A stretch of 41,365 nucleotides of DNA from Allobosea sp. CRIB-10 (GTDB lineage Bacteria; Pseudomonadota; Alphaproteobacteria; Rhizobiales; Beijerinckiaceae), in contig NZ_FOKP01000037.1 in the NCBI RefSeq assembly GCF_900112185.1, forward strand, positions 1 through 41,365, written 5' to 3'. The first letter of the stretch is position 1. Each line of letters opens with the position of its first letter. The position numbers and the translations under genes are program-made. Below are positions 1-8,496 of the stretch, one piece after another. Under the pieces are notes generated by a model that worked only from the letters and a program-made list of their open reading frames with translations, did no database searches and was not told the origin of the DNA.

Positions 1-102
1 TGCGACCATTGCTCGTCATTCAACCAAAACAAGCGGCTCATGGAACTTACCTCTCCCATGACCTGCTTGAATCACAAACTGGCCGTTGAGTTTAGACCCT
101 AG
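1..102 (-). mobile_element. Left-edge IS5-family element, transposase N-terminus and inverted repeat
   Basis: On the minus strand an ATG at 39-41 opens a frame reading MSRLFWLNDEQWS, which runs off the left edge. This is the usual N-terminus of IS5-family (IS427-like) DDE transposases. The other end of the element lies at about 84-102: the minus strand reads CTAGGGTCTAAACTCAACG, matching 16 of 19 bases of the repeat at 41271-41289 at the right edge. Relaxase-like coding sequence starts directly after this repeat, so the element appears to have inserted into, or recombined with, the relaxase gene. Family assignment rests on 13 residues plus the paired repeat. Only one side of the element is in the window. 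Confidence 0.75.
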
Positions 103-611
103 CGCTCGCCACGCGCTCCGATCTCGACCTTCAGGCACAAGTCACGGCGCCCGGCGCGACCTGGCTCGACCATCGCCTTGTCGAGCGCGAGGCGATGCCG
201 TTGTCGCAGGCCGGGTTCGGGCGCGAGGTGCGCGACGCCATGCAGGCGCGCGCCTCACACCTCGCCGATCAGGGACTGGCGCAGCGCGACGGCCAGCGCA
301 TCGTCATGCAGCGCGACCTCCTCGCGACACTGCGCCGGCGCGAACTCGATGCCGTAAGCGACAAGCTCGCGGCCGAGACCGGCCTGCCGCATGTGAAGGC
401 GCAGGCCGGCGAATACGTCGCAGGCACCGTGCGCCGGCGCCTCACCCTCTCCTCCGGCCGCTTCGCGATGATCGACGACGGGCTCGGCTTCCAGCTCGTG
501 CCTTGGTCGCGCGACCTCGAACGCAAGCTCGGCCAGCACGTCGCCGGCGTCGCCAAGGACGGCGGCGGCATCGAATGGGCGATCGGCCGCAAGCGCGATC
601 TCGGCATCTGA
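99..611 (+). pseudogene. Relaxase, DUF3363-type, C-terminal stub
   Basis: The frame reads LALATRSDLDLQAQVTAPGA and continues through RFAMIDDGLGFQLVPW to a stop at 609-611. This is the conserved tail of the relaxase/DUF3363 proteins that normally precede traG in alphaproteobacterial trb modules. An in-frame stop at 93-95 lies inside the IS inverted repeat, and family-like sequence begins within a few codons of it. The whole N-terminal nuclease part (catalytic tyrosine and histidine triad) is therefore absent. A shorter ATG-started frame from 195 exists but begins in mid-domain. In a complete protein this enzyme nicks oriT and pilots the strand to TraG; this stub cannot. Confidence 0.8.
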
Positions 612-633
612 CAACCACGGAAAGGATCTCGCT

Positions 634-2616
634 ATGTCCGCGACCAAAATCCTCTGGGGGCAGATTCTCGTCGTAACCCTCATCGTGCTCGCCACCACCT
701 GGGGCGCCACGCAATATGTCGCCTGGCAACTCGGGTTTCAGGGGCAGCTCGGAACGCCCTGGTTCAAGCTCGCCGGCGTGCCCGTCTACTATCCGCCCGC
801 CCTCTTCTGGTGGTGGTACTTTTTCGACGCCTATGCGCCCGGCATTTTCATGCGGGGCGGGTTCATCGCCGCGTCGGGAGGCTTCATCGCGATCGTCGTC
901 GCGATCACCATGTCGGTCTGGCGCGCGCGCGAAGCCAAGAACGTCCAGACCTACGGTTCGGCGCGATGGGCCGAGAAGAAGGAGGTGGCGGCGGCAGGCC
1001 TGCTCGGCGCCGATGGCGTCGTGCTCGGGCGGCTGGAGCAGGACTATCTGCGTCATGACGGGCCGGAGCATGTCCTGTGCTTTGCGCCGACGCGCTCGGG
1101 CAAGGGCGTCGGCCTCGTCGTACCCTCGCTCCTGACCTGGCCGGGCTCGGCCATCGTCCACGACATCAAGGGCGAGAACTGGCAGCTCACCGCCGGCTTC
1201 CGTTCCCGGCATGGCCGCGTGCTGCTGTTCGATCCGACCAATCCGAACTCGGCCGCCTACAATCCCCTGCTCGAGGTCCGACGCGGCGACTGGGAGGTTC
1301 GCGACGTGCAGAACGTCGCTGATGTCCTCGTCGATCCCGAAGGTTCGCTTGACAAGCGCAACCATTGGGAAAAGACCAGCCACTCTCTCCTCGTCGGCAC
1401 GATCCTGCACGTCCTCTATGCCGAGGAGAACAAGACGCTCGCCGGCGTCGCCGCCTTTCTTTCCGATCCGAAGCGCTCGATCGAGGCGACGTTGTCGGCG
1501 ATGATGGCGACGAAGCATCTCGGTGAAGCCGGCCCTCACCCAGTCGTCGCCTCGACCGCGCGCGAGCTCTTCAACAAATCCGACAATGAGCGCTCGGGCG
1601 TGCTTTCGACCGCCATGTCTTTCCTCGGCCTCTATCGCGACCCTGTCGTCGCGGAGGTGACGAGCCGCTGTGACTGGCGCATCGCCGACCTCACCACGGA
1701 GGCAAAGCCGGCCACGCTCTACATGGTCGTGCCGCCCTCGGATATTTCGCGCACCAAGCCGCTGATCCGTCTCGTCCTCAACCAGATCGGCCGGCGCCTG
1801 ACCGAGGATCTGCACGCCAAGGAGCGCAAGCACCGCATCCTGATGATGCTCGACGAGTTTCCGGCGCTCGGCCGCCTCGACTTCTTCGAATCGGCGCTCG
1901 CCTTCATGGCCGGATACGGCATCAAGAGCTTCCTGATCGCCCAGTCGCTCAACCAGATCGAGAAGGCCTACGGCGCCAACAATTCGATCCTCGACAACTG
2001 CCATGTCCGCGTCAGCTTCGCGACCAATGACGAGCGGACCGCCAAGCGCGTCTCGGATGCGCTGGGCACCGCGACCGAGATGAAGGCCATGAAGAACTAT
2101 GCCGGCCATCGGCTCTCTCCCTGGCTCGGCCACCTGATGGTGTCGCGCTCGGAAACCGCCCGGCCGCTGCTAACCCCCGGCGAGGTGATGCAGCTTCCGC
2201 CGAGCGACGAGATCGTCATGGCCGCCGGCACGCCGCCCGTGCGGGCAAAGAAGGTTCGCTATTACGAGGATGTCCGATTCCGCGAGCGCGTGCTGCCGCC
2301 GCCCGATCCGCAGAAATCGGGGCGCACCCGCTACACGGATGGCTGGTCGACGGTCCAGCCGCAGAAGCCCGATCCCGCCCTGATAGCCGCCCACGAACCC
2401 GACAAGGCCAATGCCGGTCTGCGCCGCGAACCCGAGCTTCCCGACCATGTCTCGATCGTCAAGGAGACGACCGATCCGCGCCCGGCCGAGGAATTCACGC
2501 GCATTCTCGACGACGAGCCCGAGGATGTCGCGCGCCAGCGTCAGGCGCTGCGCCGTCAGATGACCGGCATTGCCCGCCAGGTCTCGCTCGACCCTGGCGA
2601 CGGCATGGAGCTCTGA
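634..2616 (+). CDS. traG: Conjugal transfer coupling protein TraG (VirD4-like)
   Basis: This 660-residue protein has the length and layout of a VirD4/TraG type IV coupling ATPase, which hands the relaxase-DNA complex to the mating channel at the inner membrane. Two N-terminal hydrophobic segments (about residues 8-30 and 55-95) anchor it. The Walker A motif APTRSGKG is at 151-158 and the Walker B motif LMMLDEF ends with D407-E408. The ATG at 634 follows an AAAGGA-type ribosome site 22 bases after the relaxase stub. The gene appears intact although its relaxase partner is truncated. It is followed at once by a ribbon-helix-helix gene. Confidence 0.95.
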   Translation: MSATKILWGQILVVTLIVLATTWGATQYVAWQLGFQGQLGTPWFKLAGVPVYYPPALFWWWYFFDAYAPGIFMRGGFIAASGGFIAIVVAITMSVWRAREAKNVQTYGSARWAEKKEVAAAGLLGADGVVLGRLEQDYLRHDGPEHVLCFAPTRSGKGVGLVVPSLLTWPGSAIVHDIKGENWQLTAGFRSRHGRVLLFDPTNPNSAAYNPLLEVRRGDWEVRDVQNVADVLVDPEGSLDKRNHWEKTSHSLLVGTILHVLYAEENKTLAGVAAFLSDPKRSIEATLSAMMATKHLGEAGPHPVVASTARELFNKSDNERSGVLSTAMSFLGLYRDPVVAEVTSRCDWRIADLTTEAKPATLYMVVPPSDISRTKPLIRLVLNQIGRRLTEDLHAKERKHRILMMLDEFPALGRLDFFESALAFMAGYGIKSFLIAQSLNQIEKAYGANNSILDNCHVRVSFATNDERTAKRVSDALGTATEMKAMKNYAGHRLSPWLGHLMVSRSETARPLLTPGEVMQLPPSDEIVMAAGTPPVRAKKVRYYEDVRFRERVLPPPDPQKSGRTRYTDGWSTVQPQKPDPALIAAHEPDKANAGLRREPELPDHVSIVKETTDPRPAEEFTRILDDEPEDVARQRQALRRQMTGIARQVSLDPGDGMEL

Positions 2617-2620
2617 CGAC

Positions 2621-3049
2621 ATGCGCGACCGTCTCAATCTCACTTTGCCCGTCGAACTGATCGGGCGCATCAACGAGCTTGCCGATCGCAAGAAGCTGCC
2701 ACGATCCGCGATCGTCGAGGCGGCGGTCAGCTCGTTCCTCTCGCCCGACCATACCGATGCGCGCGAAGCCGCTTTCACACGCCGGCTCGACAGGCTGTCT
2801 AGGCAGGTCCAGCGGATGGAGCGCGATCTCAGCATCACCGCCGAAACACTCGCGCTCTATGTGCGCTTCTGGCTGTCGACCACGCCGCCCGTACCGCCGG
2901 ACGCCCAGGCCGCGGCGCAGGCCAAAGGCCGCGAGCGGTTCGAAGGCTTCGTGGAAATGCTCGGCAAGCGCCTGCAGAAGGGGCAGAGCTTTCTGCGCGA
3001 GATTCCCGACGACGTTCCCGGCGTCTCTCCGAATGAAGAGTCCGGGTGA
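2621..3049 (+). CDS. CopG/ribbon-helix-helix family protein
   Basis: The 142-residue product begins MRDRLNLTLPVELIGRINEL, a ribbon-helix-helix DNA-binding pattern (short basic-polar strand followed by two helices, about residues 4-45). The rest is a helical, charged tail. The ATG at 2621 lies four bases after the traG stop, so I prefer it to an upstream in-frame start inside traG. CopG-like genes are often found between traG and trbB in these elements and may regulate transfer genes or assist at oriT; that role is inferred from position. A strong terminator follows at 3118-3152. Confidence 0.85.
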   Translation: MRDRLNLTLPVELIGRINELADRKKLPRSAIVEAAVSSFLSPDHTDAREAAFTRRLDRLSRQVQRMERDLSITAETLALYVRFWLSTTPPVPPDAQAAAQAKGRERFEGFVEMLGKRLQKGQSFLREIPDDVPGVSPNEESG

Positions 3050-3087
3050 TCACTTCACCGCGCTGGCACATTCCGTGCATGACAATC

Positions 3088-3103
3088 ACGCCCGTTTGGG
3101 CGT
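3088..3103 (+). other. Perfect 6-bp hairpin after the copG-like gene
   Basis: ACGCCC-GTTT-GGGCGT forms a perfect stem followed by TTCC. It sits 38 bases after the copG-like stop and just ahead of the stronger terminator hairpin. It may be an accessory terminator or an RNA-stabilising stem. Confidence 0.4.
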
Positions 3104-3117
3104 TTCCTCCCATCCTC

Positions 3118-3152
3118 GCCCGCGCCGTCTTCACGGTTGCGGGCTTCTTTTT
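3118..3152 (+). terminator. Rho-independent terminator after the traG-copG unit
   Basis: GCCCGC (3118-3123) pairs with GCGGGC (3139-3144). An inner CCGT/ACGG stem encloses the loop CTTC, and the hairpin is followed by TTCTTTTT. This is a good intrinsic terminator on the plus strand. It implies that traG-copG and the trb genes are separate transcription units, with the trb promoter between here and 3388. Confidence 0.8.
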
Positions 3153-3388
3153 GGGCAATGCCGCAGCTCCCGAGTTGCCTGTTCAACATCCGCGCCATGA
3201 TTCGCTAGCATGAGCGACAGATGTCGGAACTCAGAATGCCGAATGACGGCAGCACCGCCGTGCTCCTGTATTTGCACGCCACGCTACGATGACCCTCGAA
3301 TCTTGTTGAACGGGTCTGATTCCGGACCCTTTTAGTCACCCCCATCCGGGGAGCTGAGTCTTGCGTCCCCTTGTCGATCGGGGACGAG
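3153..3388 (+). promoter_or_regulatory. Leader region of the trb operon with an inverted repeat
   Basis: No convincing gene lies between the terminator and trbB. At about 3312-3329 the sequence GGGTCTGATTCCGGACCC forms an imperfect dyad (GGGTC/GACCC), followed by TTTTA. It could be an operator or an attenuator-like hairpin for the trb operon. I could not pick a convincing -35/-10 pair by eye. The region must hold the trb promoter if the upstream terminator works. Confidence 0.4.
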
Positions 3389-4369
3389 ATGACCGCTCAC
3401 CGCCATAAACCGGAAGCGCTTCAGCGCGGCGCGCGGATGCTGCGCACGGCGCTTGGCCCCGCAATCGCGCGGTTTCTGGAAGACCCCGCCGTCGTCGAGG
3501 TGATGCTGAACCCGGATGGTCGCATCTGGGTCGATCGGTTGTCCGAGGGGTTGGCCGATACAGGAGAGACGCTGTCGGCCGCCGCCGGGGAGCGCATCGT
3601 GCGCCTGGTCGCCCATCATGTCGGCGCCGAGGTGCATCCGCGGTCACCGCGCGTCTCAGCCGAACTCCCCGAAACCGGCGAACGCTTCGAGGGGTTGCTG
3701 CCGCCTGTCGTCGCAGCACCTGCGCTCGCGATCCGCAAGCCCGCCGTCGCCGTGTTCACGCTCGACGACTATGTCGCTGCCGGCATCATGAACGCGGAGC
3801 AGGCCGAAACCCTACGGGCCGCCGTCGCGTCGCGCGCCAACATCCTGGTCGCCGGTGGCACCTCGACCGGCAAGACGACACTGACCAACGCCTTGCTGGC
3901 CGAGGTGGCGCTGGGCGCCGATCGCGTCGTCATCATCGAGGACACACGCGAACTGCAATGCGCGGCGCCGAACCTGGTCGCCATGCGCACCAAGGATGGC
4001 GTCGCGACGCTCTCCGATCTGGTGCGCTCCAGCTTACGCCTGCGGCCCGACCGCATTCCCATCGGTGAGGTCCGCGGCGCCGAAGCGCTCGACCTCCTCA
4101 AAGCCTGGGGCACCGGCCATCCGGGTGGCATCGGCACGATCCATGCCGGCTCCGCCATCGGCGCGCTGCGCCGGCTCGAACAGCTCATTCAAGAAGCCGT
4201 CCTCACTGTCCCGCGCGCCCTGATCGCCGAGACCATCGATCTTGTCGCCGTGCTCTCCGGTCGCGGTTCGCAGCGCCGGCTCGTCGAGTTCGCCCGCGTC
4301 GAAGAGCTCGGCCCCGACGGCGATTACCGCATCAGCTCAGCCATCCCGAATATTGGAGACCCTTCATGA
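3389..4369 (+). CDS. trbB: Conjugal transfer ATPase TrbB (VirB11-like)
   Basis: This 326-residue secretion ATPase of the VirB11/PulE superfamily forms a hexamer at the cytoplasmic face of the mating channel and powers pilus assembly and substrate transfer. The Walker A motif GGTSTGKT is at 156-163, and the conserved GEVRGAEALDLLKAW and GTIHA motifs follow. The ATG at 3389 sits just after GGGGACGAG, a plausible ribosome site; an earlier in-frame TTG at 3371 is less likely. The stop overlaps the trbC start (ATGA). Where most relatives have RIIVGEVRG this protein has RIPIGEVRG, a mild change. Confidence 0.95.
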   Translation: MTAHRHKPEALQRGARMLRTALGPAIARFLEDPAVVEVMLNPDGRIWVDRLSEGLADTGETLSAAAGERIVRLVAHHVGAEVHPRSPRVSAELPETGERFEGLLPPVVAAPALAIRKPAVAVFTLDDYVAAGIMNAEQAETLRAAVASRANILVAGGTSTGKTTLTNALLAEVALGADRVVIIEDTRELQCAAPNLVAMRTKDGVATLSDLVRSSLRLRPDRIPIGEVRGAEALDLLKAWGTGHPGGIGTIHAGSAIGALRRLEQLIQEAVLTVPRALIAETIDLVAVLSGRGSQRRLVEFARVEELGPDGDYRISSAIPNIGDPS

Positions 4370-4698
4370 TCCGCACTCTCTCGCGCGGCTGTCGCCGCAT
4401 GTCTGCAGCCGCCACCGGCATTGCCATCAGCATCATGTGCGCTCCTGCCGCGCGGGCTTCCGGCTCGTCGATGCCTTGGGAGCAGCCGCTCCAGAAGATC
4501 CTGCAGTCCGTCGAGGGGCCCGTCGCCAAGATCATCGCGGTGATCATCATCATCACCACGGGGCTGACGCTCGCCTTCGGCGATACCTCTGGCGGCTTCC
4601 GTCGGCTGATCCAGATCGTTTTTGGACTCTCGATCGCCTTCGCGGCATCGAGCTTTTTCCTGTCGTTCTTCTCCTTTGGCGGCGGGGCGCTGATCTGA
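4366..4698 (+). CDS. trbC: Conjugal pilin TrbC (VirB2-like)
   Basis: The 110-residue product starts with a basic segment and a cleavable-looking hydrophobic signal ending near ARASG (about residues 25-33). Two hydrophobic stretches follow (IIAVIIIITTGLTLAF and LIQIVFGLSIAFAASSFFL), the classical prepilin layout. After processing it would be the conjugative pilus subunit. It overlaps trbB and trbD by start/stop codons, showing translational coupling. Confidence 0.92.
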   Translation: MIRTLSRGCRRMSAAATGIAISIMCAPAARASGSSMPWEQPLQKILQSVEGPVAKIIAVIIIITTGLTLAFGDTSGGFRRLIQIVFGLSIAFAASSFFLSFFSFGGGALI

Positions 4699-4979
4699 TG
4701 GCGACCGCCTTCGAGCCGCTCGACGCCGTGCCGGGATTCACCGTGCCGGTCCACCGGGCGCTGACCGAGCCGATCCTGCTCGGCGGCGCGCCGCGCGCCA
4801 TCGCGATCCTGAACGGCACGCTCGCCGGCGCCGTCGGCCTGGGCCTGCGCCTCTGGCTCGCCGGCCTGTTCATCTGGGCCATCGGGCATTTCGCGGCGGT
4901 GTGGGCGGCGAAGCGCGACCCGCTCTTCGTCGAGGTCGGCCGCCGGCATCTGCGCATTCCCGGCCATCTGTCGGTCTGA
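4698..4979 (+). CDS. trbD: Conjugal transfer protein TrbD (VirB3-like)
   Basis: This 93-residue inner-membrane protein has the conserved N-terminus VPVHRALTEPILLGGAPR and hydrophobic segments around residues 35-70. It is the VirB3 counterpart that docks beside the TrbE ATPase. The ATG at 4698 shares its first base with the trbC stop codon. The longer frame that contains it starts inside trbB in another frame and is not the true start. Confidence 0.92.
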   Translation: MATAFEPLDAVPGFTVPVHRALTEPILLGGAPRAIAILNGTLAGAVGLGLRLWLAGLFIWAIGHFAAVWAAKRDPLFVEVGRRHLRIPGHLSV

Positions 4980-4989
4980 GGGCGCAGTC

Positions 4990-7437
4990 ATGATGAACCT
5001 CGCCGAATATCGTCGTTCCGCCGGGCGCCTTGCCGACTACCTGCCCTGGGCCGCGCTGGTCGCGCCCGGCGTCGTGCTCAACAAGGACGGTTCGTTACAG
5101 CGCACGGCGCGCTTTCGCGGACCGGATCTGGATTCGGTCGTCGCGGCCGAGCTGGTCGCGATCTCCTCGCGCATCAACAACGCCTTCCGCCGCCTCGGCT
5201 CCGGCTGGAGCATTTTTGTCGAGGCGCAGCGGCATGAGGCCGCGATCTATCCCGACAGCCTCTTTCCGGATCCGGCCTCCGGTCTCGTCGATGCCGAGCG
5301 CAAGGCCGATTTCGAGGAGGAAGGCATCCACTTCGACTCGCGCTATTTCCTGACTTTCCTCTATCTGCCCCCGGCCGAGGATGCCGCGCGTGCGGAGACC
5401 TGGCTCTACGAAGGCCGCGAACGCTCCGGCGTCGATCCGCATGAGATCCTGCGCGCCTTCGTCGACCGCACCGATCGCGTGCTCGCACTGCTCGACGGCT
5501 TCATGCCGGAATGCCAATGGCTCGATGACGGCGAGACGCTCACCTATCTGCATGCCTGCGTCTCGACCAAACGCCATCGCGTTCGTGTTCCCGAGACGCC
5601 GATCTATCTTGATGCGCTGCTCGCCGACCAGCCGTTGATCGGCGGGCTCGCTCCGCGGCTGGGCGATCAGCACCTGCGCGTGCTGACCATCATTGGCTTT
5701 CCGACCGCGACCACGCCGGGCCTGCTCGACGACCTCAACCGGCTGGCCTTCCCGTATCGCTGGTCGACCCGCGCCATCCAGCTCGACAAGACCGACGCGA
5801 CGAAGCTGCTGACCAAAATCCGGCGGCAATGGTTCGCCAAGCGCAAGTCGATCGCCGCGATCCTCAAGGAGGTGATGACCAACGAGCAATCGGTGCTGGT
5901 CGACGCCGATGCCGCGAATAAGGCGGCCGATGCAGACCAGGCCTTGCAGGAGCTCGGGCAAGACGTCGTCAGTATGGCCTATGTCACCGCGACGATCACG
6001 GTTTGGGACGCTGATCCGCGCCTGGCCGACGAAAAACTGCGGCTCGCCGAGAAGGTGATCCAGGGCCGCGACTTCACCGCCATGGTCGAGACGGTCAACG
6101 CGGTCGACGCCTGGCTCGGCTCTCTGCCTGGGCACGCCTACGCCAATGTCCGCCAGCCGCCGATCAGCACCTTGAACCTCGCTCATATGATTCCGCTCTC
6201 GGCCGTCTGGGCGGGGCCGGAGCGTGACGAGCATTTCGACGCGCCGCCGCTGCTGTTCGGCAAGACCGAAGGGGCGACTCCGTTCCGGCTCTCGCTGCAT
6301 GTCGGCGATGTCGGCCATACGCTGGTCGTCGGTCCGACCGGCGCCGGGAAATCCGTGCTGCTCGCGTTGATGGCGCTGCAGTTCCGCCGCTACCCCAAGG
6401 CGCAAGTCTTCGCATTCGACTTCGGCGGCTCGATCCGCGCCGCTGCGCTCGCCATGGGCGGCGACTGGCACGATCTTGGTGGTGGGCTGACCGACGGTTC
6501 CGACGCTTCCGTCTCGCTGCAGCCGCTAGCCCGCATTCCCGACAGCTATGAGCGCGCCTGGGCCGCCGACTGGATCGTCTCGATCCTGGCGCGCGAGGCT
6601 ATCGCGATCACGCCGGAGGCCAAGGAGCACATCTGGACCGCGCTGACCTCGCTCGCCTCCGCTCCGATCGAGGAACGGACGATCACCGGCCTCTGCGTCC
6701 TGCTGCAATCGAACGATCTCAAGCAGGCGCTGCGGCCCTATTGTGTCGGCGGTCCCTATGGCCGGCTGCTCGATGCCGAGGCCGAGCATCTGGGTTCGGC
6801 TGATGTGCAGGCCTTCGAGATCGAGGGGCTTGTCGGCACCGGCGCGGCGCCGGCCGTCCTCTCCTATCTCTTCCACCGCATCGGCGACCGGCTCGATGGT
6901 CGGCCGACCCTGCTCATCATCGACGAGGGCTGGCTCGCCCTCGATGATGACGGTTTTGCCGGGCAGCTCCGAGAATGGCTGAAGACGCTGCGCAAGAAGA
7001 ACGCCAGCGTTATCTTCGCCACGCAGAGCCTGTCGGATATCGACAATTCAGCGATCGCACCGGCGATCATCGAGAGCTGCCCGACCCGGCTGCTGCTGCC
7101 GAACGAGCGCGCGATCGAGCCGCAGATCACCGCGATCTATCGCCGCTTCGGCCTCAATGATCGCCAGATCGAGATTTTGGCCCGAGCGACGCCGAAGCGC
7201 GACTACTACTGCCAGTCGCGGCGCGGCAACCGGCTGTTCGAGCTGGGCCTCAGCGAAGTCGGCCTCGCGCTCTGCGCCGCATCCGCCAAGACCGACCAGA
7301 CCTTGATCGCGAGCCTCGTCGCCGAGCATGGCCATGACGGCTTTCTCGCCGCCTGGTTCAACGCCCGCGGCGCCAGCTGGGCCGCCGATCTCGTCCCAAC
7401 GCTCATTCCCGAAGCCCAACAGGAGGTCCAACCATGA
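4990..7437 (+). CDS. trbE: Conjugal transfer ATPase TrbE (VirB4-like)
   Basis: The 815-residue product is the large VirB4-type ATPase that energises pilus biogenesis. It has an N-terminal CagE/TrbE/VirB domain (about 1-430). The Walker A motif GPTGAGKS is at 448-455, and the Walker B motif LLIIDE is at 641-646, followed by LRKKNASVIFATQS. The first codons are ATGATG (4990, 4993) and either could be used. It appears intact, has full family length, and its stop overlaps the trbJ start. Confidence 0.95.
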   Translation: MMNLAEYRRSAGRLADYLPWAALVAPGVVLNKDGSLQRTARFRGPDLDSVVAAELVAISSRINNAFRRLGSGWSIFVEAQRHEAAIYPDSLFPDPASGLVDAERKADFEEEGIHFDSRYFLTFLYLPPAEDAARAETWLYEGRERSGVDPHEILRAFVDRTDRVLALLDGFMPECQWLDDGETLTYLHACVSTKRHRVRVPETPIYLDALLADQPLIGGLAPRLGDQHLRVLTIIGFPTATTPGLLDDLNRLAFPYRWSTRAIQLDKTDATKLLTKIRRQWFAKRKSIAAILKEVMTNEQSVLVDADAANKAADADQALQELGQDVVSMAYVTATITVWDADPRLADEKLRLAEKVIQGRDFTAMVETVNAVDAWLGSLPGHAYANVRQPPISTLNLAHMIPLSAVWAGPERDEHFDAPPLLFGKTEGATPFRLSLHVGDVGHTLVVGPTGAGKSVLLALMALQFRRYPKAQVFAFDFGGSIRAAALAMGGDWHDLGGGLTDGSDASVSLQPLARIPDSYERAWAADWIVSILAREAIAITPEAKEHIWTALTSLASAPIEERTITGLCVLLQSNDLKQALRPYCVGGPYGRLLDAEAEHLGSADVQAFEIEGLVGTGAAPAVLSYLFHRIGDRLDGRPTLLIIDEGWLALDDDGFAGQLREWLKTLRKKNASVIFATQSLSDIDNSAIAPAIIESCPTRLLLPNERAIEPQITAIYRRFGLNDRQIEILARATPKRDYYCQSRRGNRLFELGLSEVGLALCAASAKTDQTLIASLVAEHGHDGFLAAWFNARGASWAADLVPTLIPEAQQEVQP

Positions 7438-8193
7438 CTCTTCGCCGTTTCCGCTCACGCACCGCGCTGATCGCCGCCGCCATGATGTCCATCCCGATCA
7501 TGGTGTCGCCCATGATCGCGACGCCGGCGCAGGCGCTTATCGTCTTCGATCCGTCGAACTATGCCCAGAACGTGCTCACCGCCGCGCGCTCGCTACAGCA
7601 GATCAACAATCACCGCGCTGCAGAACCAGGCGCAGATGCTGATCAATCAGGCGAAGAACCTCGCCAGCCTGCCGTTCTCCGGACTCCAGCAGATCCAGCA
7701 GTCGGTGCAGAAGACTCAAGCGCTGCTGAACCAGGCGCGGAACATCGCCTTCAACGTCCAGCAGATCGACCAGATGTTCAGCCAAAAATACGGGGCCATC
7801 TCGCTCTCGGCGACCGACCAGCAGCTCGTTAGCGATGCGCGCTCGCGCTGGCAGAACACGGTCGGTGGCCTGCAGGACGCGCTGCGCATCCAGGCCGGCG
7901 TCGTCGGCAATATCGACAGCAATCGCACGCAGATGTCGACGCTGGTTACCCAGAGCCAGGGTGCGACCGGTGTCTTGCAGGCGACGCAGGCCGGCAACCA
8001 GCTCCTCGCTCTCCAGTCGCAGCAGCTCTCCGACCTCGTCGCGCTGATCTCGGCCAATGGCCGCGCCGGCGCGCTGACCGAGGCCGAACGCACGGCCGCC
8101 GCTGAACAGGGGCGCGAGCAGCGCCGCCGCTTCCTCGCGCCGGGCTCGGGCTATCAGCCCGGCAGCACGCGGATGTTCAACAACGGCAACTGA
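7434..8193 (+). pseudogene. trbJ: Conjugal transfer protein TrbJ (VirB5-like), frameshifted
   Basis: The 5' frame encodes a signal peptide and LIVFDPSNYAQNVLTAARSL, then QQINNH. The family continuation TALQNQAQMLINQAKNL is found in a different frame from about 7614 to the stop at 8191-8193. Here the DNA reads ATCAACAATCACCGCG where the family expects a QITALQ junction. A 5-base deletion between two ATCA repeats (AATCAGATCACC to AATCACC) explains the shift exactly. The 5' frame would otherwise run out of family context to 7832. TrbJ is a periplasmic pilus-tip component, so the lesion should disable mating unless it is a sequencing error. Confidence 0.85.
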
Positions 8194-8214
8194 CGCCAGA
8201 GCGGGACCATCGTC

Positions 8215-8493
8215 ATGGACAGCAAGATGCTGGCGCGCGTCGGCGCCATCCTGTTCGTCGCGGTCGCCATCACGGCGACGGTGATCGAGCTGACCCGCGA
8301 GGACGACGCGCCAGCATCCGAGCGGGTGCGGGCTCTCCGCCCTGAAACCGATCCGCTGCGCGAAGGGCAGCGCCGGTGCCAGCAGCTCGGGCAGGCCGCG
8401 GCGAACGACGCCGAATGCCTGCGCGTCTGGGCCGAAACCCGTGACCGCTTCCTCGGCAAGACGCCAGCGCCGGCTTCGAGCGAAGGGCGCTGA
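8215..8493 (+). CDS. trbK: Putative entry-exclusion protein, TrbK-alt type
   Basis: A 92-residue protein with one N-terminal membrane segment (about residues 7-25) and a short periplasmic domain containing two cysteines in RRCQQL and AECLRVW. Its size, position between trbJ and trbL, and the ECLRVW block fit the TrbK-alt family annotated as entry-exclusion proteins in alphaproteobacterial trb clusters. Such proteins reduce redundant transfer between donor cells. Confidence 0.85.
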   Translation: MDSKMLARVGAILFVAVAITATVIELTREDDAPASERVRALRPETDPLREGQRRCQQLGQAAANDAECLRVWAETRDRFLGKTPAPASSEGR

Positions 8494-8496
8494 CGA

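Noticed and set aside
442..2133. 563-codon minus-strand frame opposite traG
   Set aside because: Shadow of the well-supported traG gene, with charged low-complexity composition.
5095..6471. 458-codon minus-strand frame opposite trbE
   Set aside because: Shadow of trbE, with no family signature.
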